Shown here: positions 1 through 8,617 of the stretch, in pieces
Numbering within the stretch: the first letter of the stretch is position 1
Layout: every line of letters starts with the position of its first letter
From: Saksenaea vasiformis B4078
Taxonomy: Eukaryota > Mucoromycota > Mucoromycetes > Mucorales > Saksenaeaceae
NCBI GenBank assembly: GCA_000697055.1
Contig: JNDT01002180.1
Span: 1-17,145, forward strand
Length of the DNA: 17,145 nucleotides
Direction of reading: 5' to 3'
The notes under the pieces: model-generated
The model's input: the letters and a program-made list of their open reading frames with translations, nothing else
Told to the model about the DNA's origin: nothing
Databases searched by the model: none
Made by a program: the position numbers and the translations under genes

Positions 1-96
1 AAATAAAATTCTTCTTAATGGAGCTTATGTCTCTGAAACAAGTCCAATCAAGAGATACAGTTTATAATGACTATATTCTCTTAACTATGGTGAAAT

Positions 97-1003
97 ACCA
101 CATCTGGCATTCTTAAGAGGAAAGACACCTATGAAGAAATGAGCAAACAGGAGCTGAAATCTAAATGGCAGAAAAGTTTTGCTTTTTCTGAGTTGGAGAA
201 AGCCTTAGGTATCTGGGTTGATTAAGCAGCCACAAACAAGATTCCTCTTAATTGACAAGTGATCTGTAATCAAGCAGTAAGATTTGTGAAAAAGTTAGCT
301 ATTGATACCAGTCAATTCAACTTCTCCAATGGTTGGTTGACAAATTTTGAGAAGTGCCAAGGTCTTAAATGCCACAGTATCCATGGTGAGGCTGGATCTG
401 TTGACCTCAACAATGAAAGAATGCAAGAAAACATAGACTTGATTAGGCAGAAGATAATTGAATATGGCCCTTCCCACGTGTATAACTTGGATGAGACTGG
501 TCTGTTCTATAGCCAGGTACCTACTAGAACTATTTTCAAGGAGCTGATTGCAGGTCTGAAGCAGAACAAAAGTTGAATTACAATCGTTTTTATCATCAAT
601 GCTATGAATGCTTGGAGGCCACCTGTATTTTTTATTAGAAAGGCTGTGAAACCTAAATGTTTTATGGAGAAAACAGGTAAAGTAAGAAGATAAAAATATA
701 GTTACTAAATCAAACTTAGTTCAGGACTATGAAATTGAATATTATTTGAACTCTAGAGCATGAATGAATAGCTCTATTTTCTGCAAGATCATGCAAAGGT
801 TGGATCTCTTGATTGGCAGAGTCCACAAGAAAGAAAAGGTTTTAATGCTGCTTGACAATGCGCCCTTTTATAAGCTAACTTAAGAGTTGAATAACATTGA
901 AATATGCATGCTTCCATCTAATACCACGTCAAGATTGCAGCCATTAGATACAGGAATCATTAAATCATTCAAGTCTCACTACAGATACAAAACTGTTTTA
1001 CAG
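97..1003 (+). pseudogene. Decayed pogo/Tigger-like (CENP-B-type) DDE transposase
   Basis: The best stretch is a 105-codon frame from 259. It carries a Tc5/CENP-B-like DNA-binding segment (FNFSNGWLTNFEKCQGLK) and the first catalytic motif, YNLDETGLFY, near 490. Upstream in the same frame are a helix-turn-helix-like remnant (TSGILKRK) and a segment with FSELEKALGIW, interrupted by TAA at 223 and TGA at 253. After TGA at 574 the frame continues with a TIVFIINAM-type strand, then shifts. From about 724 another frame gives NSRA(TGA)MNSSIF, the second acid DNAPF (854) and NTTSRLQPLDTGIIKSFKSHYR, with about 30 residues between the two acids, as in pogo/Tigger proteins. No intact product is possible. 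The N-terminus is unclear and no terminal repeat was found, so the element's limits are unknown. Confidence 0.85.
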
Positions 1004-1117
1004 GTTTATAATCAGTACTAACTTTACTTACAGCAATGCAGTATAGAACTGCTGCATTATGCTTCTCAATAAAGAAGTACAAATCAGGATTCTATGCAAT
1101 TGACCAGTTGACTGGGT

Positions 1118-1660
1118 TGTATTTGACATATCATTATCATTACACATATTTCATCTACTAAGTCTAAACGATCTTTATTAAGTTTCTCATACCATTGGCA
1201 CTTCATTCACAGATAAACCTGATCTATTCAGATATCTAACAATGGATAGCTACAATCTGAAGATAATAGAATTCTGTAATGATTTTAAGATATCCTCCAA
1301 CATCTCCTATCTTTTGATTAGTGTAACAAGACAATTACAATGATTATGATCTTAGCATAGACACAGTAATTAGTCAGATGTCTCTGTCTCTGAACAATGG
1401 GATTGTTATTCAGATTCAGCTAGATGACAGCTCTCTGACTTGACATTAATAATCATGGATCATTATTGATCCATGATGATTACTCAGAGCTTACACATCC
1501 TCTGATTACTAAGATACTCAATAAGCATTTGAACAGTATAAATAATGCTGGTAGACATCTGTAATCATCATCTTTACTTCTGAATAAACCTCTACCAAGA
1601 GTCTCAAAGTATTTTCTTATTGTTTCCTCTCTTATCAATTCTTCAAACCTCATATATACT
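1118..1660 (+). mobile_element. LTR A, probable solo LTR of a Ty3/gypsy element
   Basis: The segment starts TGTATTTGACATAT, like LTR C (14381 onward). The two share blocks in the same order: CATACCATTG(A/G)CACTTCAT, a TGTAACAAGACAA block, a TATA box, AATAAA, then AAGAGTCTCAAAGTAT. Here these lie at 1537 (tataaata), 1583 (AATAAA) and 1597-1612. No gag or pol frame adjoins it, which suggests a solo or stranded LTR. The 3' limit is approximate because the last tens of bases no longer align clearly with LTR C, and I could not find a target-site duplication. Confidence 0.55.
1452..1477. repeat. Perfect 11-bp inverted repeat (hairpin) in LTR A
   Basis: Arms atcatggatca (1452-1462) and tgatccatgat (1467-1477) are perfectly complementary around a TTAT loop, inside the U3-like part of LTR A upstream of its TATA box. 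LTR C has different small inverted repeats in the equivalent region. Confidence 0.7.
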
Positions 1661-2404
1661 AAATACCATTTTTCAAAGCAGCCACCTTGAGACTAAATGA
1701 AAAGCCTACACAAACCATGTTTCTGATCAAAAAATAAAGATTTGTAGATGAAGCAAAGGAAGTATTTATCTTATAAGAATATAAGTAATAGTTTCATTGT
1801 AGTAAGAGCAACTTACATCAAAAAAGAAAAAGGTCCAGCCTAAAAATAAACATATAAGAACAAGAGATAAAGCAGAGGTCAGTCAACTTACAAAAAGACC
1901 AGTAGCATTATGACATAAAAAATGACTACTGTTGTAAATCAGTACAATCACAGCAAACAATTACCTCTATGCAAACGTTTAAGTTTGAATAATTGTCGAG
2001 ATGGCAGAGTACTAGATGAGGTAGGAAGTCACTAGGCCAGACTCCTATTTAGCAGTAAGACAAAAATGTTTGTGATGAGCCAGTAACTTATCCATAAATT
2101 CTTAAAAGTAACAAGATGTTATGGAGAATTCCAAAAGAGATGCATCATTGCTGTGAGGCTGTTGTAAAGAAGTTGCTAAAGGTGCCAGCAAGAAAGGAAA
2201 TAAAGTCAGTACAAAGTATACAGAGTGTGGTACTTACAAGAAACCATTCAAATAGTACATGTTGCCACAGAAAATGGTATAAAGCAAAAAAAAAAGAAAA
2301 AAGATTGAAAGAAAGAGGAAGAGAAAAGAAAGAGTGACCCAATAAAAAAAAGGAAGGAGCAACTTTTATTGTGCATCTATCAAAATTACTTTTCATTGGC
2401 TGCA
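1661..2404. other. Region without a convincing gene; contains a purine tract
   Basis: The stretch has no frame with recognisable motifs. A 73-codon frame at 2116-2337 is Lys/Arg-rich only because it runs into an A/G tract (about 2286-2360, nearly all purine on this strand). A parallel frame over 2126-2270 reads somewhat like protein (for example CCKEVAKGASKKGNKVSTKY) with TGA and TAG breaks. It may be a decayed coding remnant, but I cannot assign a family. Confidence 0.4.
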
Positions 2405-3336
2405 CTAGAAATCATACTGTTCAGTGTATGCATTCACTTCTTCCATCTCATTCACCACGCCAGCATTCACTCCTTCCTCATTCCAAACACCAGTCTCTTC
2501 TTCTCCTCAGTCATCTCTAGTAATGTGTCTGATATTTTATGTTAATAAAAGGATTCAAATAAAAAAGTTAACTTACTTTCTTTGTCAGTTGTATGCATTC
2601 TCCCATCTGCACTTGATGAGAAAGCTTGCTTCTCAATTCTTCTCACAATGTCTAATGGCACCCCCATTTGGAGTGCTGCATGCTCCATCGCCTGGAAAGC
2701 CTGCTTCTACTTGTTGGCATCTACCCTGCTCCAGGGCTGGTCAGATGTACTGAACCTGCATGCTACCTCCAACTCCTCTACAACTGTCTGTGCCTTTTTT
2801 CCAAGAAGCGCGTACTGATCCTGCAAGATGCATGGCAGCAACGTTGGATCTCTCATGCACATGAGGAGTCAGAGGCTTTTCAATACCAAATTCTTACATT
2901 GTTGGTGCTTCTGGTCCTTGCCATCCAATCAGCTCTGGGTAGCAGGCTCCAGGTTCAGTGGCAGGTACTTGCAGATCAGGTCAGAATTTCTACTGATATC
3001 ATTTGGTACTGTTTGTGAAGGAGGAGTGTCACTGTAAATAATCAGCTCTACACGATTACCCAATATGCCTTGTTCAGACAGTATACTGAACTGCTGACTG
3101 CCAAGCAGAGTTTGAGAGCTGCGCTGCTCCTCTTCATTCAGCTCATGCAAAGCATCCTTAAAAGCATCCTTAAAAAAAGCAGAAGCCAATGTACAGATCT
3201 TTTTCTCCATGATCTCACCAACTTTCTCTTTTGATGTCCCATGACCATTTTCTTCCAGCACCTCAGACAGCATCTGTCAGAACTCTGTGTTGATGTCTCT
3301 CTTGCATTTGTTGAGATTGTGTTGAGAGGATGACAT
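2405..3336 (-). pseudogene. Spliced minus-strand gene of unknown function, with in-frame stops
   Basis: A single minus-strand frame starts at ATG 3334-3336 (MSSSQHNLNKCKRDI) and runs to 2577. There a GTAAGT donor opens a 62-nt intron (2515-2576), and the second exon (2405-2514) continues in phase to TAG, ending VNAYTEQYDF. The exons total 290 codons. The product would be acidic and helical: an EEEQRSS-type region, a central helix-rich part (KKAQTVVEELEVACRF), and an acidic C-terminus. In-frame stops are TGA at 3277-3279, 2929-2931, 2869-2871 and 2507-2509, and TAG at 2707-2709. I recognise no family. It diverges from the CACTA transposase across about 510 bp, so it may be an accessory protein of that element or an unrelated host gene. 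Phase continuity across the intron is the main support; the overlapping plus-strand frames here are shadows. Confidence 0.55.
2515..2576 (-). other. Predicted intron of the minus-strand unknown gene
   Basis: On the minus strand the intron begins GTAAGTTAAC and ends ACTAGAG, is 62 nt long and pyrimidine/AT-rich. Removing it keeps the flanking exons in one frame and joins a Lys/Glu-rich exon end to an acidic tail. An AG three bases earlier would put the second exon out of frame. Confidence 0.5.
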
Positions 3337-3847
3337 TAAAAATAAAAGTAGCAATAAAAAGTGATAGTAGTAACAAAAAAATATTGAGTATTCAGCCCAA
3401 GTTACCTCCTCATTTATACTACCATCTGGAAAAAAAATTCCTCTGCATACTGTGATAATAATTGGTCTTCTTGTGAGTCATAGCTGCAAATCTTCTTGTA
3501 AGTCATAATGGCATATTTCTGAAGTCTTCAGATGATGGTAGTGATTGCATTTCAAAGAAAAGGCTGCTGTCAGAGTTATCAGAGCATTATCATCAAGGTG
3601 ACTCAACCTTGAATGACATAAATAGCAGGTTGCACGAAGGGCAATTGCCATAAATGGATGCATTTGAGAGATCTATGGCTGAATAACATGTAAGTCAGGT
3701 ACAATTTCGACAGTCAGAGTAAAATTGTAGAGACAATGACTCATACAGTACATAACAAAAGCTGTAATAATTCCATGAGTATATAAACACCTATATCATA
3801 TCCATTTCTCTGCCTTACCTTTTATTGAACATTTTTCCTAATCTCCT
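3337..3847. promoter_or_regulatory. Bidirectional intergenic region between divergent genes
   Basis: This spacer separates the start of the minus-strand unknown gene (ATG 3336) from the plus-strand CACTA transposase (ATG 3848). A plus-strand TATA-like tatataaac lies at 3780-3788, about 60 bp before the CACTA ATG. On the minus strand TATAAA (complement of 3413-3418) lies about 80 bp before its ATG. A 61-codon minus-strand frame at 3478-3663, which can be read on to a possible donor near 3409, could be an extra upstream exon of the minus-strand gene instead. Confidence 0.4.
3478..3663 (-). other. Possible upstream exon of the minus-strand unknown gene
   Basis: The minus-strand frame begins MHPFMAIALRATCYLCHSRL and reads 61 codons to TGA. 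Past that TGA it continues as LTRRPIIITVCRGIFFPDG toward a possible GTAACT donor at about 3409. An in-phase acceptor exists just before 3300. Two Cys and several His residues (CYLC, HYHH) are present, but no known domain. Either this is a 5' exon, in which case the true start is not ATG 3336, or a chance frame. Confidence 0.25.
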
Positions 3848-3991
3848 ATGTCTATCTCTACTGCCACTACATGCAATATGTGCCATGTCACTTACACTGG
3901 TCAACATGCTTATCATAGCCATTTGTCTACTTGTTTTGCAAAAAATGAGAAGCACAAGATTCATCTGATTGAGATTAATGAAGAACTGATG

Positions 3992-4050
3992 GTATAATAT
4001 CTAATTGAAAATAATAATATACAGACATTAACCTTTTTTTTCTGTCTTAG
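3992..4050 (+). other. Intron 1 of the CACTA transposase
   Basis: The 59-nt intron begins GTATAATATC and ends in a T-rich tract plus CTTAG. It is phase 0 between the zinc-finger-like exon and the acidic exon. Confidence 0.6.
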
Positions 4051-4273
4051 AAAACTGAAGACCATACTAGCAAAGTTGGTAATAATGACATGGCTTCTAC
4101 TGAAAGTGACCAGGAAATTGATATCATGGATTATTTCCTAAACGATGATTCTGAAACAGATTTCTCAGATGAACTACAGGAAACTGAGGAAGCTGAAGAA
4201 TCAATGGACAATTATGTTGACCTTCCATCAGAGTGACTTGATGAGATTGAGAGAGCAATGGACAATGACAATT

Positions 4274-4319
4274 GTAAGTGAACCAACTTTACCTTCCTAC
4301 TTACTAATATGCACCACAG
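4274..4319 (+). other. Intron 2 of the CACTA transposase
   Basis: A 46-nt intron, GTAAGTGAAC to CACCACAG. Splicing gives DNDN-F-DHYFDPMD in frame; without splicing the acidic exon meets a stop. Confidence 0.7.
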
Positions 4320-4529
4320 TTGATCATTATTTTGATCCAATGGACCTCTCTTCACCAGAGCCAGGCTGTATCCCGCGCATTATTGAATACAAGGAACCTT
4401 CAAAGTGGACTCATACTGAATGTATTAGTATTAAGCTCTTCAAGACTGCAGTATTGTCCAACATCTCACGTGATGCCTATGAAGATATGGTAAAGATTGT
4501 CAATGAGTTTATTGCAATTATCCAAAATG

Positions 4530-4577
4530 GTAAGCATTAATAGCTTCTGTTTGAATTTACTTACTTTTTTTGTATAG
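4530..4577 (+). other. Intron 3 of the CACTA transposase
   Basis: A 48-nt intron, GTAAGCATTA to TTTGTATAG, with a T-rich 3' end. It joins IIQN to DHSMHHCPIL in phase. Confidence 0.7.
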
Positions 4578-5088
4578 ATCACAGCATGCATCATTGCCCC
4601 ATTTTGAGCTACCACAGCTCTGAAAAGCTGGTGAATGATGCATACCTGATCCAGTCAGAGACATATCATGTATGTCCAGCAGGTTGTATCTTATATATGA
4701 GTGATGATGAGAAGACTGTTTGCCCATACTGTAGAGCAAATCAGTACAAGGAAACATGCAAATGTCAGCCCAATGGTGATATCATTTGAGAAGCAGCACA
4801 AAGGATGACCATTCTCCCAGTTGCAAAGCAACTTGCTCAAATGATCAGTGATAATGAGACGCATGAACTTCTGATGTATCATCATTCCTTGAGACATGAA
4901 AAAGGAGTATACATGGACATATTCAATGGCACAATATATTGATTACTCTGTGATAATTGACAGCTCTTTACTGGACTGTATGATATTGCTTTAACCTTAT
5001 ACATTGATAGATTTCAGCAGTTTCACAGAAGCAAGCTCTTGCAGACAATGATACATGTTGTCATACTCAATTTTGATCCATCTATCTG

Positions 5089-5144
5089 GTAAGTAATTGG
5101 TCAATACAGCAAGCAAATTAATATAAACCTCATACATTTCACAG
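5089..5144 (+). other. Intron 4 of the CACTA transposase
   Basis: A 56-nt intron, GTAAGTAATT to TTTCACAG. It joins FDPSI-W to YENYNMLQLG in phase; the family usually has Arg where this Trp (TGG) stands. Confidence 0.7.
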
Positions 5145-5488
5145 GTATGAAAACTACAACATGCTTCAATTGGGAATTACACCTGGTCCCAGCAGTCTGA
5201 AGAATATCTGGACATTCCTTGAACTAATGTTATGAGAACTTAAGCAATTGCAAAATGGTGGCATTACAGTAAAAAGAGCAGATGGTAGCAAATTTACAGC
5301 CAAGGTACACTTGCTTCTTGTGACTAGTAATATTCTTGCTGCAGCCAGGCTCTGCAACCATGCTGGTTTTTCTTCCACGTTTGGCTGTCAACAGTGCCTG
5401 ATCAAAGGTAAAAAGACGTCAGACATGTACTTTGTTCCTGATTTGTCCAACATCCCTCCTATGCGTTCTATTCTGCAATTCAAAGATG

Positions 5489-5570
5489 GTAATGAGGTAT
5501 GTTGCATATTCTCTGCAAGTCTTCTGCAAGATACTAATTGTGAATCTGTTATCTATTGCAATGCCATTAG
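5489..5570 (+). other. Intron 5 of the CACTA transposase
   Basis: An 82-nt intron from GTAATGAGGT to GCCATTAG. A donor eight bases later (GTATGT at 5497) looks stronger but breaks the frame. The 5489 donor gives QFKD-G-HGIKAPVPF in phase, matching the family pattern. Confidence 0.55.
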
Positions 5571-5728
5571 GACATGGTATCAAAGCTCCTGTCCCCTTTG
5601 CATTACTTCACTCATTCACTGGCAGCATGTTTTTCAGTCTTGATGAGATGCATCTGTTAGGTCATGGGCTTGGGCAACTGTTGTGGAACATGCTGGCTAA
5701 TGAGGAGAAGAAATTCAGTAATGATATC

Positions 5729-5919
5729 TAGGGGTCGGCAAAATATTCATATATTCATATTCATTCATATTTGTTTGTCTAAAGAATGAATACAAATAAG
5801 CATTTTAGTTTGATGAATGAATATGAATATTCGTTTGTCAACTATGAACGAACACAAATATGAAATTTATATTCAAATAGTTATTCAAGTATTCATAGCT
5901 TCATTTGAATAACAATGAA
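5729..5919 (+). mobile_element. Left end of a hAT-like transposon
   Basis: TAGGGGTCGGCAAAAT at 5729 matches the common hAT terminal pattern (C/T)AG-GGGTCGGCAA. It interrupts the CACTA frame exactly where family similarity stops, and the CACTA stop TAG is formed by its first bases. Behind it lie subterminal repeats built on attcatattcattcat in both orientations, as in many hAT ends. No matching right end (ending in ...CCGACCCCTA) occurs in the window, and the piece is cut at 5920 by Tc1-A. The 8-bp duplication cannot be tested with one end. Confidence 0.5.
5751..5830. repeat. 18-bp inverted repeat in the hAT-like end
   Basis: atattcatattcattcat (5751-5768) is the exact reverse complement of atgaatgaatatgaatat (5813-5830). 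Shorter related pieces lie around them at 5740 and 5840-5919. The structure could fold or hold paired transposase sites; low complexity makes chance contribution possible. Confidence 0.65.
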
Positions 5920-5921
5920 TA

Positions 5922-6119
5922 CAGTGACTCAAAAAATTGCCCAAGTGTTTTGAAATTTTTGACGTTTACTTAAATTGCGCAACATTTTCCTGATTAAACT
6001 CTTGTGAAACCTATATCATTCGATAGAGCTATTAATCAGCTTTCTGACAATATATAATACATGCCATTCCAGTCAATATATCTAAAGTTATAAGTAAACA
6101 AAGGCTCATTTTTTTAAAT
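5922..6119 (+). repeat. Tc1-A left terminal inverted repeat
   Basis: These 198 bp match the reverse complement of 8419-8616 with about nine differences counted by eye, nearly all transitions. It begins CAGTGACTCAAAAAATTG and ends in a T-run followed by AAAT. Confidence 0.92.
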
Positions 6120-6271
6120 TGTCAATTTTGACAAGTAAAATAAAGTAATATACATGTCTGTCAATTAACCTTTTTAGCATTTCTGTTGCACAGCTCATAA
6201 TATAAGTATAAGACTTTTTTATTTCTGCTTATTTTTTATTCTTTTTACTGATTCTGCATTTCGCCATTGCA

Positions 6272-7291
6272 ATGATTGCCATTTCAGAAGAAACTAAAAA
6301 CAGTATTTTCACCTTTACTTTGCAAGGCCTTTCTACATGTAAAATCGCAGAACGACTTGGTATAAGTAAAGGAACAGTCTACAATTACCAGAAAACAATG
6401 AAAAACCAACCCAAGAAAAAGCATGCAGGCCGCCCATCAGCATTCAGTGAAGCTGATTGCAGAGTAATTGCATGCCACATTAGCAATGGGACATACTGAA
6501 ATGCAACAGATGTTGCCAATCATCTCACCAATGAAGGAAAAACTGTCTCTGTACAGACCATTCGTAACCTTCTCAAGAAGCGTAGATTTAATGCACGCCC
6601 AAAGCCCAAAGCATTGGCTCTCCAAATTGCTCAACATAAAACCAAATGTTACCTGTTTGCACGCACATACCTTAATTGGACAGAAGAACAATGGCATAAC
6701 GTTGTTTTTAGTGATGAGACAAAAGTCGTTCGCCTTGGATCTGATGGTTTAGACTGGACCTGGGTCAAAAAAGGAAGAACACTTCAGGATCACAATGTCG
6801 TTCCAGTATACAAAGGTGGCGGCAGCAGCCTCATGTTGTGGAGTTGCATTACAGCAAGTGGTGTTGGATATATTACAAGGATCGATGGTGGCCTGGATGT
6901 TGAGTTGTATTGCAAGATCTTCAGTGAAGATTTCCTCAAGACACTGTGAGCCTACAACATAAACAAAAGGGACATTATTTTTCAACAAGATAATGACCCT
7001 AAACATACATCCAAACGTGCTAAAAAGTGGTTCCATGATAACAGAGTACGTGTGCTTGATTGGCCGTCATACTCTCCAGACCTGAATCCAATCGAACATA
7101 TGTGGGCATTGCTCAAACAACATATCTGCAGGAATTATTCTATACCACCTCGCAACGTTGATGAACTGTGGAAACGTGTATCACAGGAATGGTATCATAT
7201 TGATCCAAAACTCGTTGTAAAATATATTGATTCTATGCCAAGAAGAGTCAAAGCAGTATACAAAGTGAAAGGCAGCTATACTAAGTTTTAA
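6272..7291 (+). pseudogene. Tc1-A DD34E transposase, two in-frame TGA
   Basis: One uninterrupted reading frame of 339 residues, the usual Tc1 length, starts at ATG 6272 and ends in TAA. In order it has an N-terminal helix-turn-helix (CKIAERLGISKGTVYNYQK), a GRP linker (AGRPSAFSE), a second HTH region, and the catalytic core: VVFSDET (D148), IIFQQDNDPKHTS (D240) and SPDLNPIEHMW (E275). Exactly 34 residues separate the last two acids. TGA at 6497-6499 (codon 76) and 6947-6949 (codon 226) are the only lesions; there is no frameshift. It would cut at its own terminal repeats and insert at TA. As written it is inactive unless TGA is read through. Confidence 0.92.
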
Positions 7292-8418
7292 TAAAGTCAT
7301 GTAGTCAATTACCTACCATTGCGTCCTGTAATGTAACAATTACTAAAGTAATTCACATTGTAGAGATTAGATGCATAAGGAAAAGAAGAAAAAAATAGAA
7401 ACAATAAAAAATGAACTAAGGGAAAAAAGGACAGCCAGCAGTTATCTTGACACTGAAGTACTTGTCTTTTTGCTATGGAAGTGGTTGAAATGCAAGATGA
7501 AGGGATCAATGGCGGAATGAGAGTTTGAAAAAGAGTAAAAAAAGCTCTGTCAGCATGAATTTTTCATGAAAATTGTTTGTTTTCGAAGTGAAAAAAAGAT
7601 CCCAAAAGTACACGTCACTGCCGCGTAAGCACTGGAAACACAAGGAAAAATTGCCACTCTTTCCAGTACCAACAGAACTTTTTGATAATGATGCTCATGA
7701 TCTCCCTTAATCTTGGCATTAAGATGCAGTGTGTCATTGCAGCAATCAACTTTCATCAACAGCAGAACCAGTTTGATATTTCCTTTCGCAATACTTCTTT
7801 TTTCGTTTCGCTACCTAACTTGTGAAATACCAGTACACAAAAGCTGTAGCCAGTATATGAAGTCAACGACGATCTGAATAATGATTATGCAACCCACCTC
7901 ATTGACCAGTTTATGCAAATCTTCATTTCAATATTTCATTCGCAATGTTGCCTTACAAAAACTAGTTTTTTAAACATACACGGGCATATGCGGTACCAAT
8001 ATAAAGGTATACTTTGGTGTCTTACGCGAACGTCTTCCATGATGTACAGTCTGATTTCACTAATTGTGCTCATTTTACATCAGCATTGCATTCGTAATTA
8101 CAACTACAGATACATCTTGATCTCCTGTTTTTTGCAACAAACTGGTTATTCTGAATATAAGGAATATGAAAATATATGGAATATGACCACTGCATATGTA
8201 TAACTGTTAGTCCAGGTAAGAGTGGTAGTAATCTGCAGCATCATTGCAATCAGCTCTAAATGACATTCATGTAATTAGAATGAATGAGAGATCTAGAGCC
8301 AAAATATTTTGAAGGTTGATAGGAACTATTTCTAGTACAAACTTAGGTAGCTGGAGTTGAGTAATAAGCGCTACAGTAATGTATTTGTTATCTTGATATT
8401 ACAGTAAAAAAATCAGTG
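7292..8418. other. Unexplained interior DNA of Tc1-A
   Basis: About 1.1 kb lies between the transposase stop and the right TIR with no recognisable gene. Short protein-like stretches occur in different plus-strand frames: 7587-7711 includes KYTSLPRKHWKHKEKL, and 7857-8203 is a 96-codon frame plus an in-frame upstream part reading YEVNDDLNNDYATHL. Neither carries a motif I know. Several CpG sites suggest it is not ancient decay. It could be captured host sequence, a nested insertion, or the remains of another element joined by recombination. Confidence 0.5.
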
Positions 8419-8616
8419 ATTTAAAAAAATGAGTCTTTGTTTACTTATAACTGTAGACATATTGATTGAAATGGCATATATTATATATTGTCAGAAAGCT
8501 GATTAATAGCTCTATCGAATGATATAGGTTTTACAAGAGTTTAATCAGGAAAATGTTGCACAATTTAAGTAAATGTCAAAAATTTCAAAACACTTGGGCA
8601 ATTTTTTGAGTCACTG
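8419..8616 (-). repeat. Tc1-A right terminal inverted repeat
   Basis: Reverse complement of 5922-6119, 198 bp, with about nine mismatches by eye. It ends GAGTCACTG followed by the TA duplication. Confidence 0.92.
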
Positions 8617-8617
8617 T

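Larger units (their letters stand above)
3848..5728 (+). pseudogene. CACTA-type (Transposase_21/Plavaka-like) transposase, spliced, truncated
   Basis: Six in-phase exons can be traced: 3848-3991, 4051-4273, 4320-4529, 4578-5088, 5145-5488 and 5571-5728. The N-terminus carries a C2H2-like motif (CNMCHVTYTGQHAYHSHLSTC), then an acidic region. Exon 4 has the family's Cys pairs (VCPAGC and CPYC, 4670-4735) and DIALTLYIDRFQQF. Exon 5 has IHVVILNFDPSI (exon 4/5), LQLGITPGPSS, ELKQLQNGGITV, KVHLLLVTSNI and the FGCQQCLIKG cysteine motif. Exon 6 has GIKAPVPFALLHSFTGS and LDEMHLLGHGLGQLLWNML. These motifs and their order are typical of fungal CACTA/Plavaka-like transposases. In-frame TGA occurs at 4234, 4787, 4940, 4958 and 5233; there is no internal TAA or TAG. 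The 3' part of the gene is missing because a hAT-like end begins at 5729. Splice phases agree at all five introns, so the exon model is fairly secure. Confidence 0.85.
5922..8616 (+). mobile_element. Tc1-A: Tc1/mariner transposon with 198-bp TIRs
   Basis: Both ends begin CAGTGACTCAAAAAATTG and are flanked by TA (5920-5921 and 8617-8618), the Tc1/mariner target duplication. At 2695 bp it is long for a Tc1 element. The transposase occupies only 6272-7291, and about 1.1 kb between it and the right TIR is unexplained. The left flank is hAT/CACTA sequence and the right flank is chromovirus integrase, so the two flanks do not join into one sensible pre-insertion site. It retains many CpG dinucleotides and looks younger than Tc1-B. 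Confidence 0.92.

Noticed and set aside
2116..2337. 73-codon Lys/Arg-rich frame as a basic DNA-binding protein
   Set aside because: The basic tail is simply translation of an A/G tract, and no domain is visible.
2401..2410. CACTA at 2403 as the terminal motif of the CACTA element
   Set aside because: It overlaps the stop codon of the minus-strand gene, and no matching inverted end or 2-3 bp duplication could be found.
2424..3037. Overlapping plus-strand frames of 69-116 codons
   Set aside because: They lie antisense to the spliced minus-strand gene, whose frame is continuous across an intron; the plus-strand products are low-complexity Ser/Leu/His/Cys mixtures without motifs.
4586..4897. 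ATG 4586 as an independent gene start, and the opposite 68-codon frame
   Set aside because: Position 4586 is inside exon 4 of the CACTA transposase, which is in phase with the upstream exon; the opposite frame is its shadow.
6437..7036. Minus-strand frames of 86 and 95 codons
   Set aside because: Antisense to the Tc1-A transposase, which has all catalytic motifs.
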